Source: an uncultured Oscillospiraceae bacterium
Lineage (GTDB): Bacteria > Bacillota > Clostridia > Oscillospirales > Oscillospiraceae
Assembly: GCA_934667815.1 (NCBI GenBank)
Contig: CAKUMO010000010.1
Location: 17,811-81,810 of the forward strand
Length of the DNA stretch: 64,000 bases
Direction: 5' to 3'
The notes under the pieces were generated by a model. That model was not told the DNA's origin. It did no database searches and saw only the letters and a list, made by a program, of their open reading frames with translations. Position numbers and translations under genes: made by a program. Shown here in pieces: positions 53,218-61,082 of the stretch (position 1 is the stretch's first letter; each line of letters begins with the position of its first letter).

Positions 53218-53273
53218 AAGGCATTGACGGGAATCGAACCCGCTTTGACCAATTCGCCTGCTGTAAATGCCTT
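53218..53273 (-). ncRNA. tRNA-like RNA 2 (mini-tRNA, no anticodon arm), rtcB leader
   Basis: Minus-strand RNA of about 56 nt. Acceptor stem of 8 bp (AAGGCATT, 53273-53266, with AATGCCTT, 53225-53218), and a canonical T arm GCGGG-TTCGATT-CCCGT (53243-53227). The 22 nt between acceptor and T arm (ACAGCAGGCGAATTGGTCAAA) could form only a D-like loop with AATTGGT; there is no room for an anticodon arm. No CCA tail. Ends 28 nt before the rtcB ATG. It resembles the tRNA-like module of bacterial Y RNAs. Confidence 0.8.
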
Positions 53274-53281
53274 TCACGTTC

Positions 53282-53365
53282 AAGGCGCCGTCGGCGGGAG
53301 TCGGACCCGCATAAGTGATTATGAGTCACCTGAACCAGTTTCTAGATCTTTGCTGTTCGCGCCTT
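53282..53365 (-). ncRNA. tRNA-like RNA 1 (full cloverleaf, CAU loop) upstream of rtcB
   Basis: Minus-strand RNA of about 84 nt. Acceptor of 7 bp (AAGGCGC, 53365-53359, with GCGCCTT, 53288-53282); a D-like arm with GAAC/GUUC ends; an anticodon-type arm of 5 bp and 7-nt loop CTCATAA (53330-53314) presenting CAU; a T arm GCGGG-TCCGACT-CCCGC (53310-53294). Odd features: T-loop C instead of T55, a 5-nt linker between T arm and acceptor, long D-like region, no CCA. The elements share AAGGC...ACAGCA starts and ...GCCTTGA ends, so they are diverged duplicates. It lies at the predicted 5' end of the rtcB transcript. Confidence 0.8.
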
Positions 53366-53376
53366 TCATGTCTATA

Positions 53377-53405
53377 AGTATATTGCTCTGTCCCTGCCAT
53401 TTCAC
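53377..53405 (-). promoter_or_regulatory. Promoter of tRNA-like/rtcB operon
   Basis: Minus strand GTGAAA (53400-53405), 17-bp spacer, TATACT (53377-53382). Predicted start near 53370, at the first base of tRNA-like RNA 1. It abuts the upstream terminator T-run. Confidence 0.55.
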
Positions 53406-53406
53406 G

Positions 53407-53444
53407 AAAAAAAAGCTGCGAACTCGTGCAAGTCCGCAGCTTTT
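53407..53444 (-). terminator. Intrinsic terminator of WYL/Cys-rich operon
   Basis: Minus strand stem AAAAGCTGCGGACT / AGTTCGCAGCTTTT (one mismatch) with continuing T-run of eight; separates the WYL operon from the RtcB operon. Confidence 0.88.
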
Positions 53445-53454
53445 CTGTGTAATT

Positions 53455-53640
53455 TCACTTTCCCTCAATCACGCAGTGCTTTCCGCACACACGGCACATG
53501 GCATAAAGGGCATCGCGGTCTTGTTCGGAAACAAGAGCCTCATCCCTGACTGCACGCATTGCGATCAAATACAAATCCAAGCATTCGCAGTCGTCGACCT
53601 TTCTGCGATAGTATGGGCAAATCCATTCCTTTGCCTTCAT
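53455..53640 (-). CDS. Small Cys-rich protein downstream of WYL gene
   Basis: 61 residues with seven Cys in a pattern CPYYRRKVDDCEC (residues 8-20) and CRVCGKHC (49-56), suggesting a small zinc-binding or Fe-binding fold. MKAKEWICPYYRRKVDD resembles short conserved proteins seen beside WYL regulators in clostridia (recollection, not certain). It overlaps the WYL gene stop by ATGA, so it is co-translated. Function unknown. Confidence 0.7.
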   Translation of the reverse strand: MKAKEWICPYYRRKVDDCECLDLYLIAMRAVRDEALVSEQDRDALYAMCRVCGKHCVIEGK

Positions 53641-54566
53641 GCTTTTTCCCTCTCTGTTGATTCGCGCATTCCGCAGTTCTGCTGCGCGATCAGGCGCGCT
53701 TTGATCAGATCAACGAAGCGCTCCGGCTCCAGCACCCTGACATACGGCCCGAAGGAAAGCACACGGATGACCAGCTCCGTCTCGTCGCTCTTGTCATACC
53801 ACATTTGCAGGCGGTATTTTCCGTCTCCAAGGCGCTCGGCCCGCTTCTCAAAGTGCGCAAAATGCAGCATGACGCGCTCCAGCGCGTTTCGTCCGTCGAT
53901 GACAAGCAAGGTCAGCTCCATGCGCTGCACGGGGCGCGGCGACTGCTCCCACGGGCCTGCGCCGTTGTAAAAATCACAGTGCCCGATCCTTCCCAGATTG
54001 AACTGCCCAAACTTACAGCCGTCGGCCAGAATGCGGATTTTGTCATCCTTTGCGGAATATTCAAAGCACTTTGGATAAAACCGCGCGCACGCGCTCGTTG
54101 CGCCGGTTCGACAGCGTCACTCTGACCGGCCGGCGGGTCTTCATGGCCTCGAGCAGCAGCCGGAAGTGGCGAATATAGCGTTCGTCCTCATAGGGATCCC
54201 CGTCGGCGTAGCGGTCAAAAACCCGGTAATCCTCGCGCGTAAAGAGCGGCTCCACCTCCGCCAGCTCCGGAAAATCCACGTCAAACAGCCGGATGCGCGG
54301 GTCGTCCGCGATCGCCTTGAGCCAACGCTTTTGCAGGAGCGTCAGCGGCATGGTCGGGCGGTGCAGGAGTGCGGGAGACAGGTCGTCATGCAGCAGCGGC
54401 CATCTGCCGCTTTTCAGCGCGGGCAGAATGGTCGTCACACTCTCGGAAAACGCGCCCTCCGCAACGCATTTTTGCAGCGTTTGCTCCGTGACCGAAGGAT
54501 CGAACGCCGTCTCGATGATCTTGGCCACGGTGTTATAATAGACGGAATACAGCTCACTGAACAGCA
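53637..54566 (-). pseudogene. WYL-domain transcriptional regulator, frameshifted
   Basis: The reading frame starting MLFSELYSVYYN (54566; GGAGG 8 bp upstream) gives the N-terminal half and the start of a WYL domain (VRVTLSNRRNERVRAV), then stops at 54061. The expected continuation FYPKCFEYSAKDDKIRILADGCKFGQFN...GPWEQSPRPVQRMELTLL is present in another frame from about 54070 down to 53637. One extra T in the TTTT run at about 54077-54080 would restore a 310-residue WYL protein. So this is either a sequencing error in a homopolymer or a recent inactivation. Paralogue partner of the WYL gene at 54554, with which it overlaps by 13 bp. Confidence 0.85.
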
Positions 54567-55801
54567 TCCGCATCGCCTCCTTCCAGCCCGTACAGACGGT
54601 ACATGACCTCAATGTCCTCCCTGAACCCGTTTTCGACCGAGCGGTCAGAGAAATGCAGACGCGTAATGCGGCAGACGAACGTGCGGATCCACGGCAGCAT
54701 CTCGGTCGTGTCAAAGACATCCGCGACGTAGCGGTAATGATGCTCGTCGAGCTTTTCCACGTGGCCGCAGCGCTTCTCACGCTCGAGGCGGCGCGGGATA
54801 TGCTCCTCGTCCTCGCCGACGTAAATTTCAAACTCCACGCGCTCTGTGCGCCGGTCGCGCCGTCTGCAATTTACGCCCCACATATGCGCCTCGGCATCGT
54901 TCAGGTCTTCCCGCAGCTTGTCAAAATTTTCACAAATTTCATCCTCCGGCCGGACATTGGAAAGATAATCCAGCCGGTAAGACGCAAGGCAGTTCGCCCG
55001 CACATGATAGGCCAGCAGATTCTGCCGCCCATTCTGCGCACTGATGTAAATTCTGAGCGGAACCAGCCGAACCGTCTTTGCCTTTCCCGTTCGTCTGCTG
55101 ATGTTTTCGGCGGTGATGTAACGGTGTGCGCGAATCGCCTCGAACAACGCCACAATTACCTCGCTGTCCATCGCGCCCGTGATGTAATGATGCTTAAAGG
55201 CGAAAAAATTCTCGTGTTCCGGCAGCTTATCCTGCAAGAACGACCCGATCACACCGCAGGGCGCGGCCTCGCTAAAAAAGTCCAGCGCATCGGCAAAGCC
55301 GGAAATATCCTCATCCGGGCTGCGGCGGTAGAACGTCCTGCGTCCCTCTTTTTCGATTTGAATGATTCCCTCGTCGGCGTACTCCTTCAGCTTTTTGCGC
55401 AGTGTGGACTCGTCAAAGGTCAGGCCGTGTTCCAGCCGCGCATCGATCTCTGCGACCAGCTCCGGCAGCGTCCTGCGCACCTCGGGCGTATTCAGAACGT
55501 CAAAAATTGCAAAATGCAGCGTAATGTCGCCGTCCGTGAAGCTCTTTGCCTTCCATGCCTGATAAAACGGGTTGTGCCGCGTGCGCCGGCTGTCCACGGA
55601 GAGAAACACGTTTTTCCCCTCGGCACTCTGCGCAAAGCGCATGTAGCTACCCAGCCAGCTTTCCACGCGCCGCCGCTCGTCGTCATAGGAGCGCGCGCTT
55701 TTGGCCTCGTATTGCGTCCGGCTCTTGAAGCCATATAGATAAAACTCGCGCAGATACGCCCTCACCCGCTCAAAGCTCTTAATCAGCTCATTGTAGGCCA
55801 C
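54554..55801 (-). CDS. WYL-domain transcriptional regulator
   Basis: 415 residues. The N-terminus AYNELIKSFERVRAYLREFYLYGFKSRTQY and SARSYDDERRRVESWLGSYM is the conserved winged-helix-type start of a clostridial WYL subfamily; the central WYL domain includes HRYITAENISRRTGKAKTVRLVPLRIYISAQNGRQNLLAYHV, and a WCX-type C-terminus follows. WYL domains bind nucleotides or nucleic-acid ligands and often control defence or DNA-repair genes. The start is set at GTG 55801 (GAGGGG upstream) because family members begin M-A-Y-N-E-L; the earlier ATG at 55873 adds 24 unrelated residues. Tandem WYL pair next to an RNA-repair operon. Confidence 0.88.
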   Translation of the reverse strand: MAYNELIKSFERVRAYLREFYLYGFKSRTQYEAKSARSYDDERRRVESWLGSYMRFAQSAEGKNVFLSVDSRRTRHNPFYQAWKAKSFTDGDITLHFAIFDVLNTPEVRRTLPELVAEIDARLEHGLTFDESTLRKKLKEYADEGIIQIEKEGRRTFYRRSPDEDISGFADALDFFSEAAPCGVIGSFLQDKLPEHENFFAFKHHYITGAMDSEVIVALFEAIRAHRYITAENISRRTGKAKTVRLVPLRIYISAQNGRQNLLAYHVRANCLASYRLDYLSNVRPEDEICENFDKLREDLNDAEAHMWGVNCRRRDRRTERVEFEIYVGEDEEHIPRRLEREKRCGHVEKLDEHHYRYVADVFDTTEMLPWIRTFVCRITRLHFSDRSVENGFREDIEVMYRLYGLEGGDADAVQ

Positions 55802-56041
55802 GGAAAACCCCTCTTTCAAATCTCTGTCTGTAATTCTATCATGTCCGCTGTCCAATAGTCCGGACTCGCCCATGTATATTCGGCTTTTATATTTCCATTA
55901 TAAGCCAAATGGCACCAAAGAGCAACCACGGCATGGCGATCAGAAAATCCCATTCTGCTATTGGCGTCCGAAGCTCTATCCTGTAAACGAATATGACCTC
56001 ACCCGGCGATCTACATCTTCCCCTGTCGTTCGATTCGCAGA

Positions 56042-57535
56042 TTATTTCAGCAAAAACCGTTCTTTTCCAAATTGCCTGACGTAAAATTCCACGCGCCACT
56101 CAACGGCGGTCTGCACCGGTTCAAAATGCAGGGCGGAGCACACGCCCTGTGTACTTCCCTGCGCGCCGCTTCCGAGCACGATCGCGGTCGGGCCATCTGC
56201 CCCGCCGATGATCCCGACGCAGGCCGCCATGTTTTGCCCCTCCGGAGAAAAATCATCCGGCTCTTGGCAGAGCTCCGAGGGCTTGTCCCCCTCCGCACAG
56301 TCGCAGATCCGAATTTCATCCGTTTGGGGAGAAAGCTTATAGCTCATGGCGGTAAAATACATCGGATGGCGCCAGTAGTTTATTGTTTGCTGCTCCAGCT
56401 CCAGTGCCGTCAAGGTATATTCCATCCCGCCGGCCGGATGAGAGAAAACAAACGAATCGCCGGGGGCATGCAGCCTGAAATGCGGCCCCGGTACACGGTA
56501 CGCCTCCTGCTCCATCGTAAGCGAAAGCGAGCGCACCTCTGTGCGGCGCTTTCCCGGCCATAGGAAGGAATATCTGCAAAGCAGCCACCCAAAGGAATCG
56601 TCCAGACCATAATGGTCAATTACCCATTTTGCCTCATTCTCCTGGGGAAAGCAGGGATTGAAGCTCACCGCATACCCGCAGGAGGTTTTCAAGACTTTCC
56701 CGTTCAGCTCCAAATGCGGAATAAAATCAAGACAAAGCGGGTTGTCCAGATCGATCTGCATTTGCTGCTCCGGCGTAAAATTCTCGCAAGAGTCATTTTC
56801 GGGATTTAAATCCCACTTTTTCATAAACTTACGAATGTCCTCCGCTTCGGCGCGCATGCAAAGATCCAACACAAGGCCCTTACCGCAGGAATACGCCGCA
56901 GGAGCGACCCAGAAATGTCCCGCCCATTCAAATTGGCGGTCTAACCCGATCTCTATCCCGGCACGGTCTTTCCCGCTGCACCACCGAAAGCCGCCTTCAA
57001 AGCAGACCTTCCATTCCGGCGCCGGCTTGACCGATGGGTTCATCTCGGTATCATAGTAGTCCTCGGTGTACCTGATTCTTCCGTAGTCGAAAGAATCCTG
57101 CAACTCCCTGATATACGCCCACGGCCGCTCCATCGGGGTCAGCTTCATCTTGGCTGCAAGCTCCGAAAGCGACCGCTGCTGCTCCTGCGTCGGGGGATTT
57201 TCCCGCAAAAAAGTCTCAAATTGTGTCTCGTCCCAACTCCACGCCTGCTCCAGCGCCGCCGCATCGCCGCAGGCCAGGAGCAGTCTTAAAAAATCCGTAA
57301 AGTCCTTTGCAATCGGATGCACCTCATTCGGTGTGCCGTTCATCGGGCTGACAGCAAAAACCATCCCGCCGAAGCCCCGAATAAAGCAAAAATGGATACC
57401 GTCCACGCCCGCCCAGGCAAAAATCGTCGCACCCTTCGGCGTGCAAAAATAGGGCGTATTGTCCGCACGGCGCTCTATGCCCAAGGGCAAAAGGTCAACG
57501 CCGCTGCGTAAAAATTTCTGAAACGTTCTGTCCAT
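56042..57535 (-). CDS. Uncharacterised protein with IIGGADGPTAI motif
   Basis: 497 residues, no signal peptide or membrane helix. The N-terminus (about 1-110, GIERRADNTPYFCTPKGATIFAWAGVDGIHFCFI) looks like a SUKH/Smi1-type or immunity-like domain; the middle is Trp/Tyr-rich without named motifs; residues about 437-449 read GIIGGADGPTAIV, the signature of the beta subunit of sodium-pumping decarboxylases, here in a soluble protein. GGGAGGAAA precedes the ATG. It lies 18 bp downstream of the helicase gene start-to-stop order (helicase at 57554 is upstream? both on minus), reading toward 56042 after the helicase stop. Function not assigned. Confidence 0.65.
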   Translation of the reverse strand: MDRTFQKFLRSGVDLLPLGIERRADNTPYFCTPKGATIFAWAGVDGIHFCFIRGFGGMVFAVSPMNGTPNEVHPIAKDFTDFLRLLLACGDAAALEQAWSWDETQFETFLRENPPTQEQQRSLSELAAKMKLTPMERPWAYIRELQDSFDYGRIRYTEDYYDTEMNPSVKPAPEWKVCFEGGFRWCSGKDRAGIEIGLDRQFEWAGHFWVAPAAYSCGKGLVLDLCMRAEAEDIRKFMKKWDLNPENDSCENFTPEQQMQIDLDNPLCLDFIPHLELNGKVLKTSCGYAVSFNPCFPQENEAKWVIDHYGLDDSFGWLLCRYSFLWPGKRRTEVRSLSLTMEQEAYRVPGPHFRLHAPGDSFVFSHPAGGMEYTLTALELEQQTINYWRHPMYFTAMSYKLSPQTDEIRICDCAEGDKPSELCQEPDDFSPEGQNMAACVGIIGGADGPTAIVLGSGAQGSTQGVCSALHFEPVQTAVEWRVEFYVRQFGKERFLLK

Positions 57536-57553
57536 GAGCAGTTTCCTCCCTCT

Positions 57554-59890
57554 CTATTGGTCTCCGGCAAAGCGCAACTGCCCGCGCTCGATGGCGTCCA
57601 AAAGAATAAACTTCTTTTCCCCGTGCTTTGAAAAGCGTATGGTCACAACGGTCGCTTTATGGCCGACGATTTTCCCTTCGCCGAAGGTCGTATGGATGAC
57701 CTTGCGGCCGCATACCGCTTCTTTGGTCAGCGCAGCCTTTTCCTCCGGTGACAGCGCCGTTTTCTTGCTCTGCTGCCCGCTGCGCTTGTCTGAGCGAAGC
57801 GTCGCTGCCCGTTTTTTCCTTGCAGCGGCTGGGGTCTCCGGCGTTTTCCGCAAAATCATTCGCTGCTCGTACATCTGGCCGACGCTCAGGAGCTGCGTCT
57901 CGCCGCCGGGATACGCAATCATGCACCGGCCGTCACAGGAGGCTACGATCGTCCCGCGCCCCTTCTGCGCATGATGATAGTGCTTTCCGCACAGCTCCCT
58001 CGGCAGAGCGCCAAAAATATCATCCGACTCCGGCACCTCCACCGGCAGCTCCCGCTGCAATTCTCCGAGAAATGCCGAGTTCCAGTCGCGGCACGAGAAC
58101 AGGAACAAGTGATTCCTCGCCCGGGTCATTGCCACATAAAAGAGTCTGCGTTCCTCTTGATACTGCTTTTGTTCCTCTGCACTTTGAGGCTCCGTCACGG
58201 TGGGCAGGAGACCATCGAATACGTCCAAAAGGTAAACGGTATCATATTCCAGTCCCTTGCTGGAGTGGATCGTGGAAAGAATCACGCCAGTGCCAGACTG
58301 CATGAAAGGCTCTGAGATCAAGCCTCGAAGCTGCCACAAGCGAGAAACAAGCGCGTCCAGATTCGGCACTCGCTCCGCCAGCAGACAGAGAACTTCGAAT
58401 TTATTGACATCCAGCTTCATCTGTTCCGCATAACTACCGTAGCGCAACTCGCCCCAGATGCGCCGTAAGCCGTGCTCCGCCGTGTCCTGCAAAAGCTGCG
58501 GCAGCAGATCAATCAGATTCGTAACACTGTCCCGTGCATAAGAAGGAAGCTGCGGGAAACGCAGCAGCTCCTCCAAGAGCGACCGCTTGGAGGATTTTGC
58601 CTGTTCGCAGGCATACTCTGCGGCTTTCCTTGAGATTCTGCCGTCATTTTTATAGTAGATGCGCAGGAATATCTCCGCATTCCCTGCGTCATGCGCAAAT
58701 GCAATGATGTCCAGAATGTCCGCAACGATTCGATGGGTGAAAAAAGTATCCTCCATCTGCTTGCATCGGTAAGCAATTCCTTGCCGATCCAGCAGGTCGA
58801 TCAGCGGCAGAGCACTGTCGTTGTTGCGGTATAGAATGGCCGTCTGCCCATCGTCGTGCACCGCCGCATGGGCAAGCCATGCATACTGAGCGGCGCGACC
58901 CGTCACCGAGATCAGATGAACATCCCCGCAAGAGTCTCTGGTCGGGCGAATGGTTTTGGGATGGCGGTCGCGGTTTTTCCGGATAAACCGATCGGCCAGC
59001 CGTAGAATCTCCGGGGTAGAACGATAATTCTCCTCCATCAGCAGCACACGCGCGTTGGGATAGATCTGTTCAAACTGCATCAGCGCCTCCGGATAGGCCG
59101 CGCGAAAGCCATAAATGCTCTGGTCCTCGTCCCCCACCATAAAGAGATTGCCGGTTTTCTGCGCAAGAAGCCGAATGATCTCGTGCTGAATTTTGGAGGT
59201 ATCCTGAGATTCGTCCACGCAAATATAAGGAAAAGCCTCCTGAAAATGGGCCAGCACATCCGGATAGCGTTCTAAAATCGTCTTTGCATAGACCAACTGG
59301 TCATCGTAATCCATCTGACGCTGTTGGCGCAGTTCCCGGTTGTACTGCCTGTACAGATCCGGGAATTTCTCGAAGCCGGTCTCTAATTGTCCGATTTCCT
59401 GCTCATCCAGCATCATATTCTTCACATAAGTGATCCACTTGCGCAGCTCCTTCGTCATGGCCGGAGTCGCAAATTCGCCGCTCAGCGCACGGTAAAGGTC
59501 AGAAGCCAGCTTAGAAAGCGCCCCCTCGTCCTCCTGCAGCGTGAAGGCTTGCCCGCTGCTATGCGTGCGCGTATAATAATGAATGATCTTGGACGAAACG
59601 CCGTTGATGGTTCGGAACTCCGGGATTTTCGGGCACTCCCCGCCAAACAGGTCGGAAAAGCGCTGTCTCATCTCTCTTGTCGCAGCTTTTGTATAAGTCA
59701 TGGTCAGAACCAGATCCGCAGAAATACCGCAGCAGCAAAGCATATAGCCCAAACGCGTCACGAGCACGGTCGTTTTCCCACTGCCCGGCACAGCCAGCAG
59801 CAGCACGGCGCCGTCCACGGCATGTACGGCCTGCATTTGCTGCGGGTTGAGCTGCGCGGTATATTTCCGGTCAAAAGTCTCCCTGTCCAC
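57554..59890 (-). CDS. UvrD/Rep-type superfamily 1 DNA helicase
   Basis: 778 residues. Helicase motifs are in order: Q-motif LNPQQMQAVHAVDG, I (Walker A) AVPGSGKTTVLVTRL, Ia TMTYTKAATREMRQR, II YICVDESQDTSKIQ, III VGDEDQSIYGFRAAYP, IV NYRSTPEILRLA, V IHSSKGLEYDTVYLL, VI RRLFYVAMTRARNHLFL. A C-terminal Tudor-like segment (GRKVIHTTFGEGKIVG, about 720-770) is typical of PcrA. It is a 3'-5' translocase in DNA repair or a mobile-element/restriction-linked paralogue. GTG 59890 (MDRETFDRK) with GGAGGG is preferred over GTG 59905. The uncharacterised gene at 56042 follows 18 bp after its stop. Confidence 0.92.
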   Translation of the reverse strand: MDRETFDRKYTAQLNPQQMQAVHAVDGAVLLLAVPGSGKTTVLVTRLGYMLCCCGISADLVLTMTYTKAATREMRQRFSDLFGGECPKIPEFRTINGVSSKIIHYYTRTHSSGQAFTLQEDEGALSKLASDLYRALSGEFATPAMTKELRKWITYVKNMMLDEQEIGQLETGFEKFPDLYRQYNRELRQQRQMDYDDQLVYAKTILERYPDVLAHFQEAFPYICVDESQDTSKIQHEIIRLLAQKTGNLFMVGDEDQSIYGFRAAYPEALMQFEQIYPNARVLLMEENYRSTPEILRLADRFIRKNRDRHPKTIRPTRDSCGDVHLISVTGRAAQYAWLAHAAVHDDGQTAILYRNNDSALPLIDLLDRQGIAYRCKQMEDTFFTHRIVADILDIIAFAHDAGNAEIFLRIYYKNDGRISRKAAEYACEQAKSSKRSLLEELLRFPQLPSYARDSVTNLIDLLPQLLQDTAEHGLRRIWGELRYGSYAEQMKLDVNKFEVLCLLAERVPNLDALVSRLWQLRGLISEPFMQSGTGVILSTIHSSKGLEYDTVYLLDVFDGLLPTVTEPQSAEEQKQYQEERRLFYVAMTRARNHLFLFSCRDWNSAFLGELQRELPVEVPESDDIFGALPRELCGKHYHHAQKGRGTIVASCDGRCMIAYPGGETQLLSVGQMYEQRMILRKTPETPAAARKKRAATLRSDKRSGQQSKKTALSPEEKAALTKEAVCGRKVIHTTFGEGKIVGHKATVVTIRFSKHGEKKFILLDAIERGQLRFAGDQ

Positions 59891-59990
59891 ACGGGTGCCC
59901 TCCACTCTCTGCAGATGCTTTAAATTTCACAGTACCAATTCTATCACAAAACGGTCGAAACTACAATTGGCTCCGAACGAATTCCGCATC

Positions 59991-60028
59991 AAAGCGGCCG
60001 CATCACATAACGGTGATGCGGCCGCTTT
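59991..60028. terminator. Isolated long hairpin
   Basis: 16-bp stem AAAGCGGCCGCATCAC / GTGATGCGGCCGCTTT around ATAACG. No gene ends nearby on the plus strand; T-run weak. The rest of 59906-60347 shows no convincing gene apart from the small ORF at 60080. Confidence 0.5.
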
Positions 60029-60079
60029 GACGGTTTCTCCTTTTTGGGGGGCAACTCCGTGCTTATCGCGAATTGCCGG

Positions 60080-60265
60080 CTACGCGGAACGATACTCCGC
60101 CAGAACTTTTGGGACGACGGTTCCGTATTCGTCAAGCTGTACGGCATATGACCCAACGGATAACTTTCCGCTGTTTATGTCATTTATCATCAAGTCCGAC
60201 GAGGCCAAAGCATAGCGGACGATCATCAGAGCTTCCGTCTGCTGACGCTTTTCCCCACCTGTCAA
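60080..60265 (-). CDS. Possible small ORF (61 aa) or gene remnant
   Basis: Reads MTGGEKRQQTEALMIVRYALASSDLMINDINSG... then stops at TAG where an in-frame continuation (PAIRDKHGVAPQ) looks equally protein-like, so it may be a truncated gene. Starts TTG, no strong ribosome-binding site. No family recognised. Confidence 0.3.
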   Translation of the reverse strand: MTGGEKRQQTEALMIVRYALASSDLMINDINSGKLSVGSYAVQLDEYGTVVPKVLAEYRSA

Positions 60266-60347
60266 CCGGCTGCCGGTTTACTTTTGTTTTTGAAAATTCA
60301 TTTCTGATAACAATGCACGTTTTTGCATTGATGCTTCGGATTTCCTA

Positions 60348-60376
60348 TTGAAAACAGGACGCCTGTATGCTACAAT
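60348..60376 (+). promoter_or_regulatory. Promoter of TetR gene
   Basis: TTGAAA (60348-60353), 17-bp spacer, TACAAT (60371-60376). Confidence 0.75.
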
Positions 60377-60405
60377 ATGACCGGATGAACAATTGTGGTC
60401 ATATT
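60374..60405. promoter_or_regulatory. Palindromic operator of TetR gene
   Basis: Perfect 9-bp arms AATATGACC (60374-60382) and GGTCATATT (60397-60405) over the -10 and transcription start; probable autoregulatory site. Confidence 0.7.
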
Positions 60406-60422
60406 TTGTAGGAGGCGTGGAT

Positions 60423-61001
60423 TTGGCTTTTTCCGATTTTGAAACCGAGCAGATTTACAAGGCTTTGCTCGCGGAAACACGGCGTTGCGCGGTTACGCTT
60501 GGGATGCGAAAAACTTCGGTTGACCAGTTGACGCAGGCTGTGGGAATTTCAAAAGGCTCGTTTTATAAGTTCTTTGATTCCAAAGAGCTGCTGTTTTTCG
60601 CGGTTCTTGAAGATATCCATACCGAGCTCTACGATGTTGCCGACGGAGTGCTCCGTGAGAATACCGGCCTGCCGCCGGCAGAGCGCGCGGCAAAGGCGAT
60701 TCTTGCCGTTTGCAAGCGGATGGCGGATACAGGTGTGATGACCTTTATTGAAAATGATGTGGCGTCGCTGCTGCAAAGGCTTCCGGAAAATGTCAAAGCA
60801 GAGCATTATCACGATGACGAAACGCATATCCGTGATTTGCTCGAAGCGAATGCACTCTGTCCCAAAGGCGGCACAGCGCTGGCGACCGCTGCCGTGCGCG
60901 GATTGATTTTGACGATTTCCCACAAGGAGCAGATCGGTTCCCTTTATCCGCAGGTGCTGGATTTGTTGGTGCGCGGCGCCTGCAAGGAACTGTTTTCATA
61001 A
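60423..61001 (+). CDS. TetR/AcrR family transcriptional regulator
   Basis: 192-residue repressor. N-terminal HTH TSVDQLTQAVGISKGSFYKFFDSKELLFFAVLE is the TetR_N signature; the helical ligand domain follows. The start is TTG at 60423 (AFSDFETEQIY), 7 bp after AGGAGG; GTG at 60417 is too close. It has its own promoter and palindromic operator. It likely controls itself and the hydrolase-methyltransferase genes that follow. Inducer unknown. Confidence 0.92.
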   Translation: MAFSDFETEQIYKALLAETRRCAVTLGMRKTSVDQLTQAVGISKGSFYKFFDSKELLFFAVLEDIHTELYDVADGVLRENTGLPPAERAAKAILAVCKRMADTGVMTFIENDVASLLQRLPENVKAEHYHDDETHIRDLLEANALCPKGGTALATAAVRGLILTISHKEQIGSLYPQVLDLLVRGACKELFS

Positions 61002-61010
61002 AAAGCGCAA

Positions 61011-61030
61011 GCTGCCGCAAGGCGGCTTTT
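61011..61030 (+). terminator. Short terminator after TetR gene
   Basis: Stem GCTGCC / GGCGGC with GCAA tetraloop, followed by TTTT. Confidence 0.65.
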
Positions 61031-61041
61031 CGCAGGAAATG

Positions 61042-61068
61042 TGGTTAGCATATCCTAACCAATACAAT
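61042..61068 (+). promoter_or_regulatory. Operator/promoter of alpha/beta hydrolase gene
   Basis: Palindrome TGGTTAG (61042-61048) and CTAACCA (61055-61061) followed by TACAAT (61063-61068), 15 bp before the hydrolase ATG. Different from the operator at 60374, so perhaps bound by another regulator. Confidence 0.55.
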
Positions 61069-61082
61069 TAAAGGAGGATGCC

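Noticed and set aside
53282..53365. Ordinary tRNA-Met/Ile gene
   Set aside because: No CCA, altered T loop, extra linker before the acceptor 3' strand and abnormal D region; position in the rtcB leader fits a tRNA mimic better.
53224..53970. Plus-strand 248-codon frame beginning MTGIEPALTNSP...GGSRTRISDYE
   Set aside because: It is the antisense of the tRNA-like RNAs and the WYL operon; GIEPA and GGSRTR are typical false peptides read across T arms.
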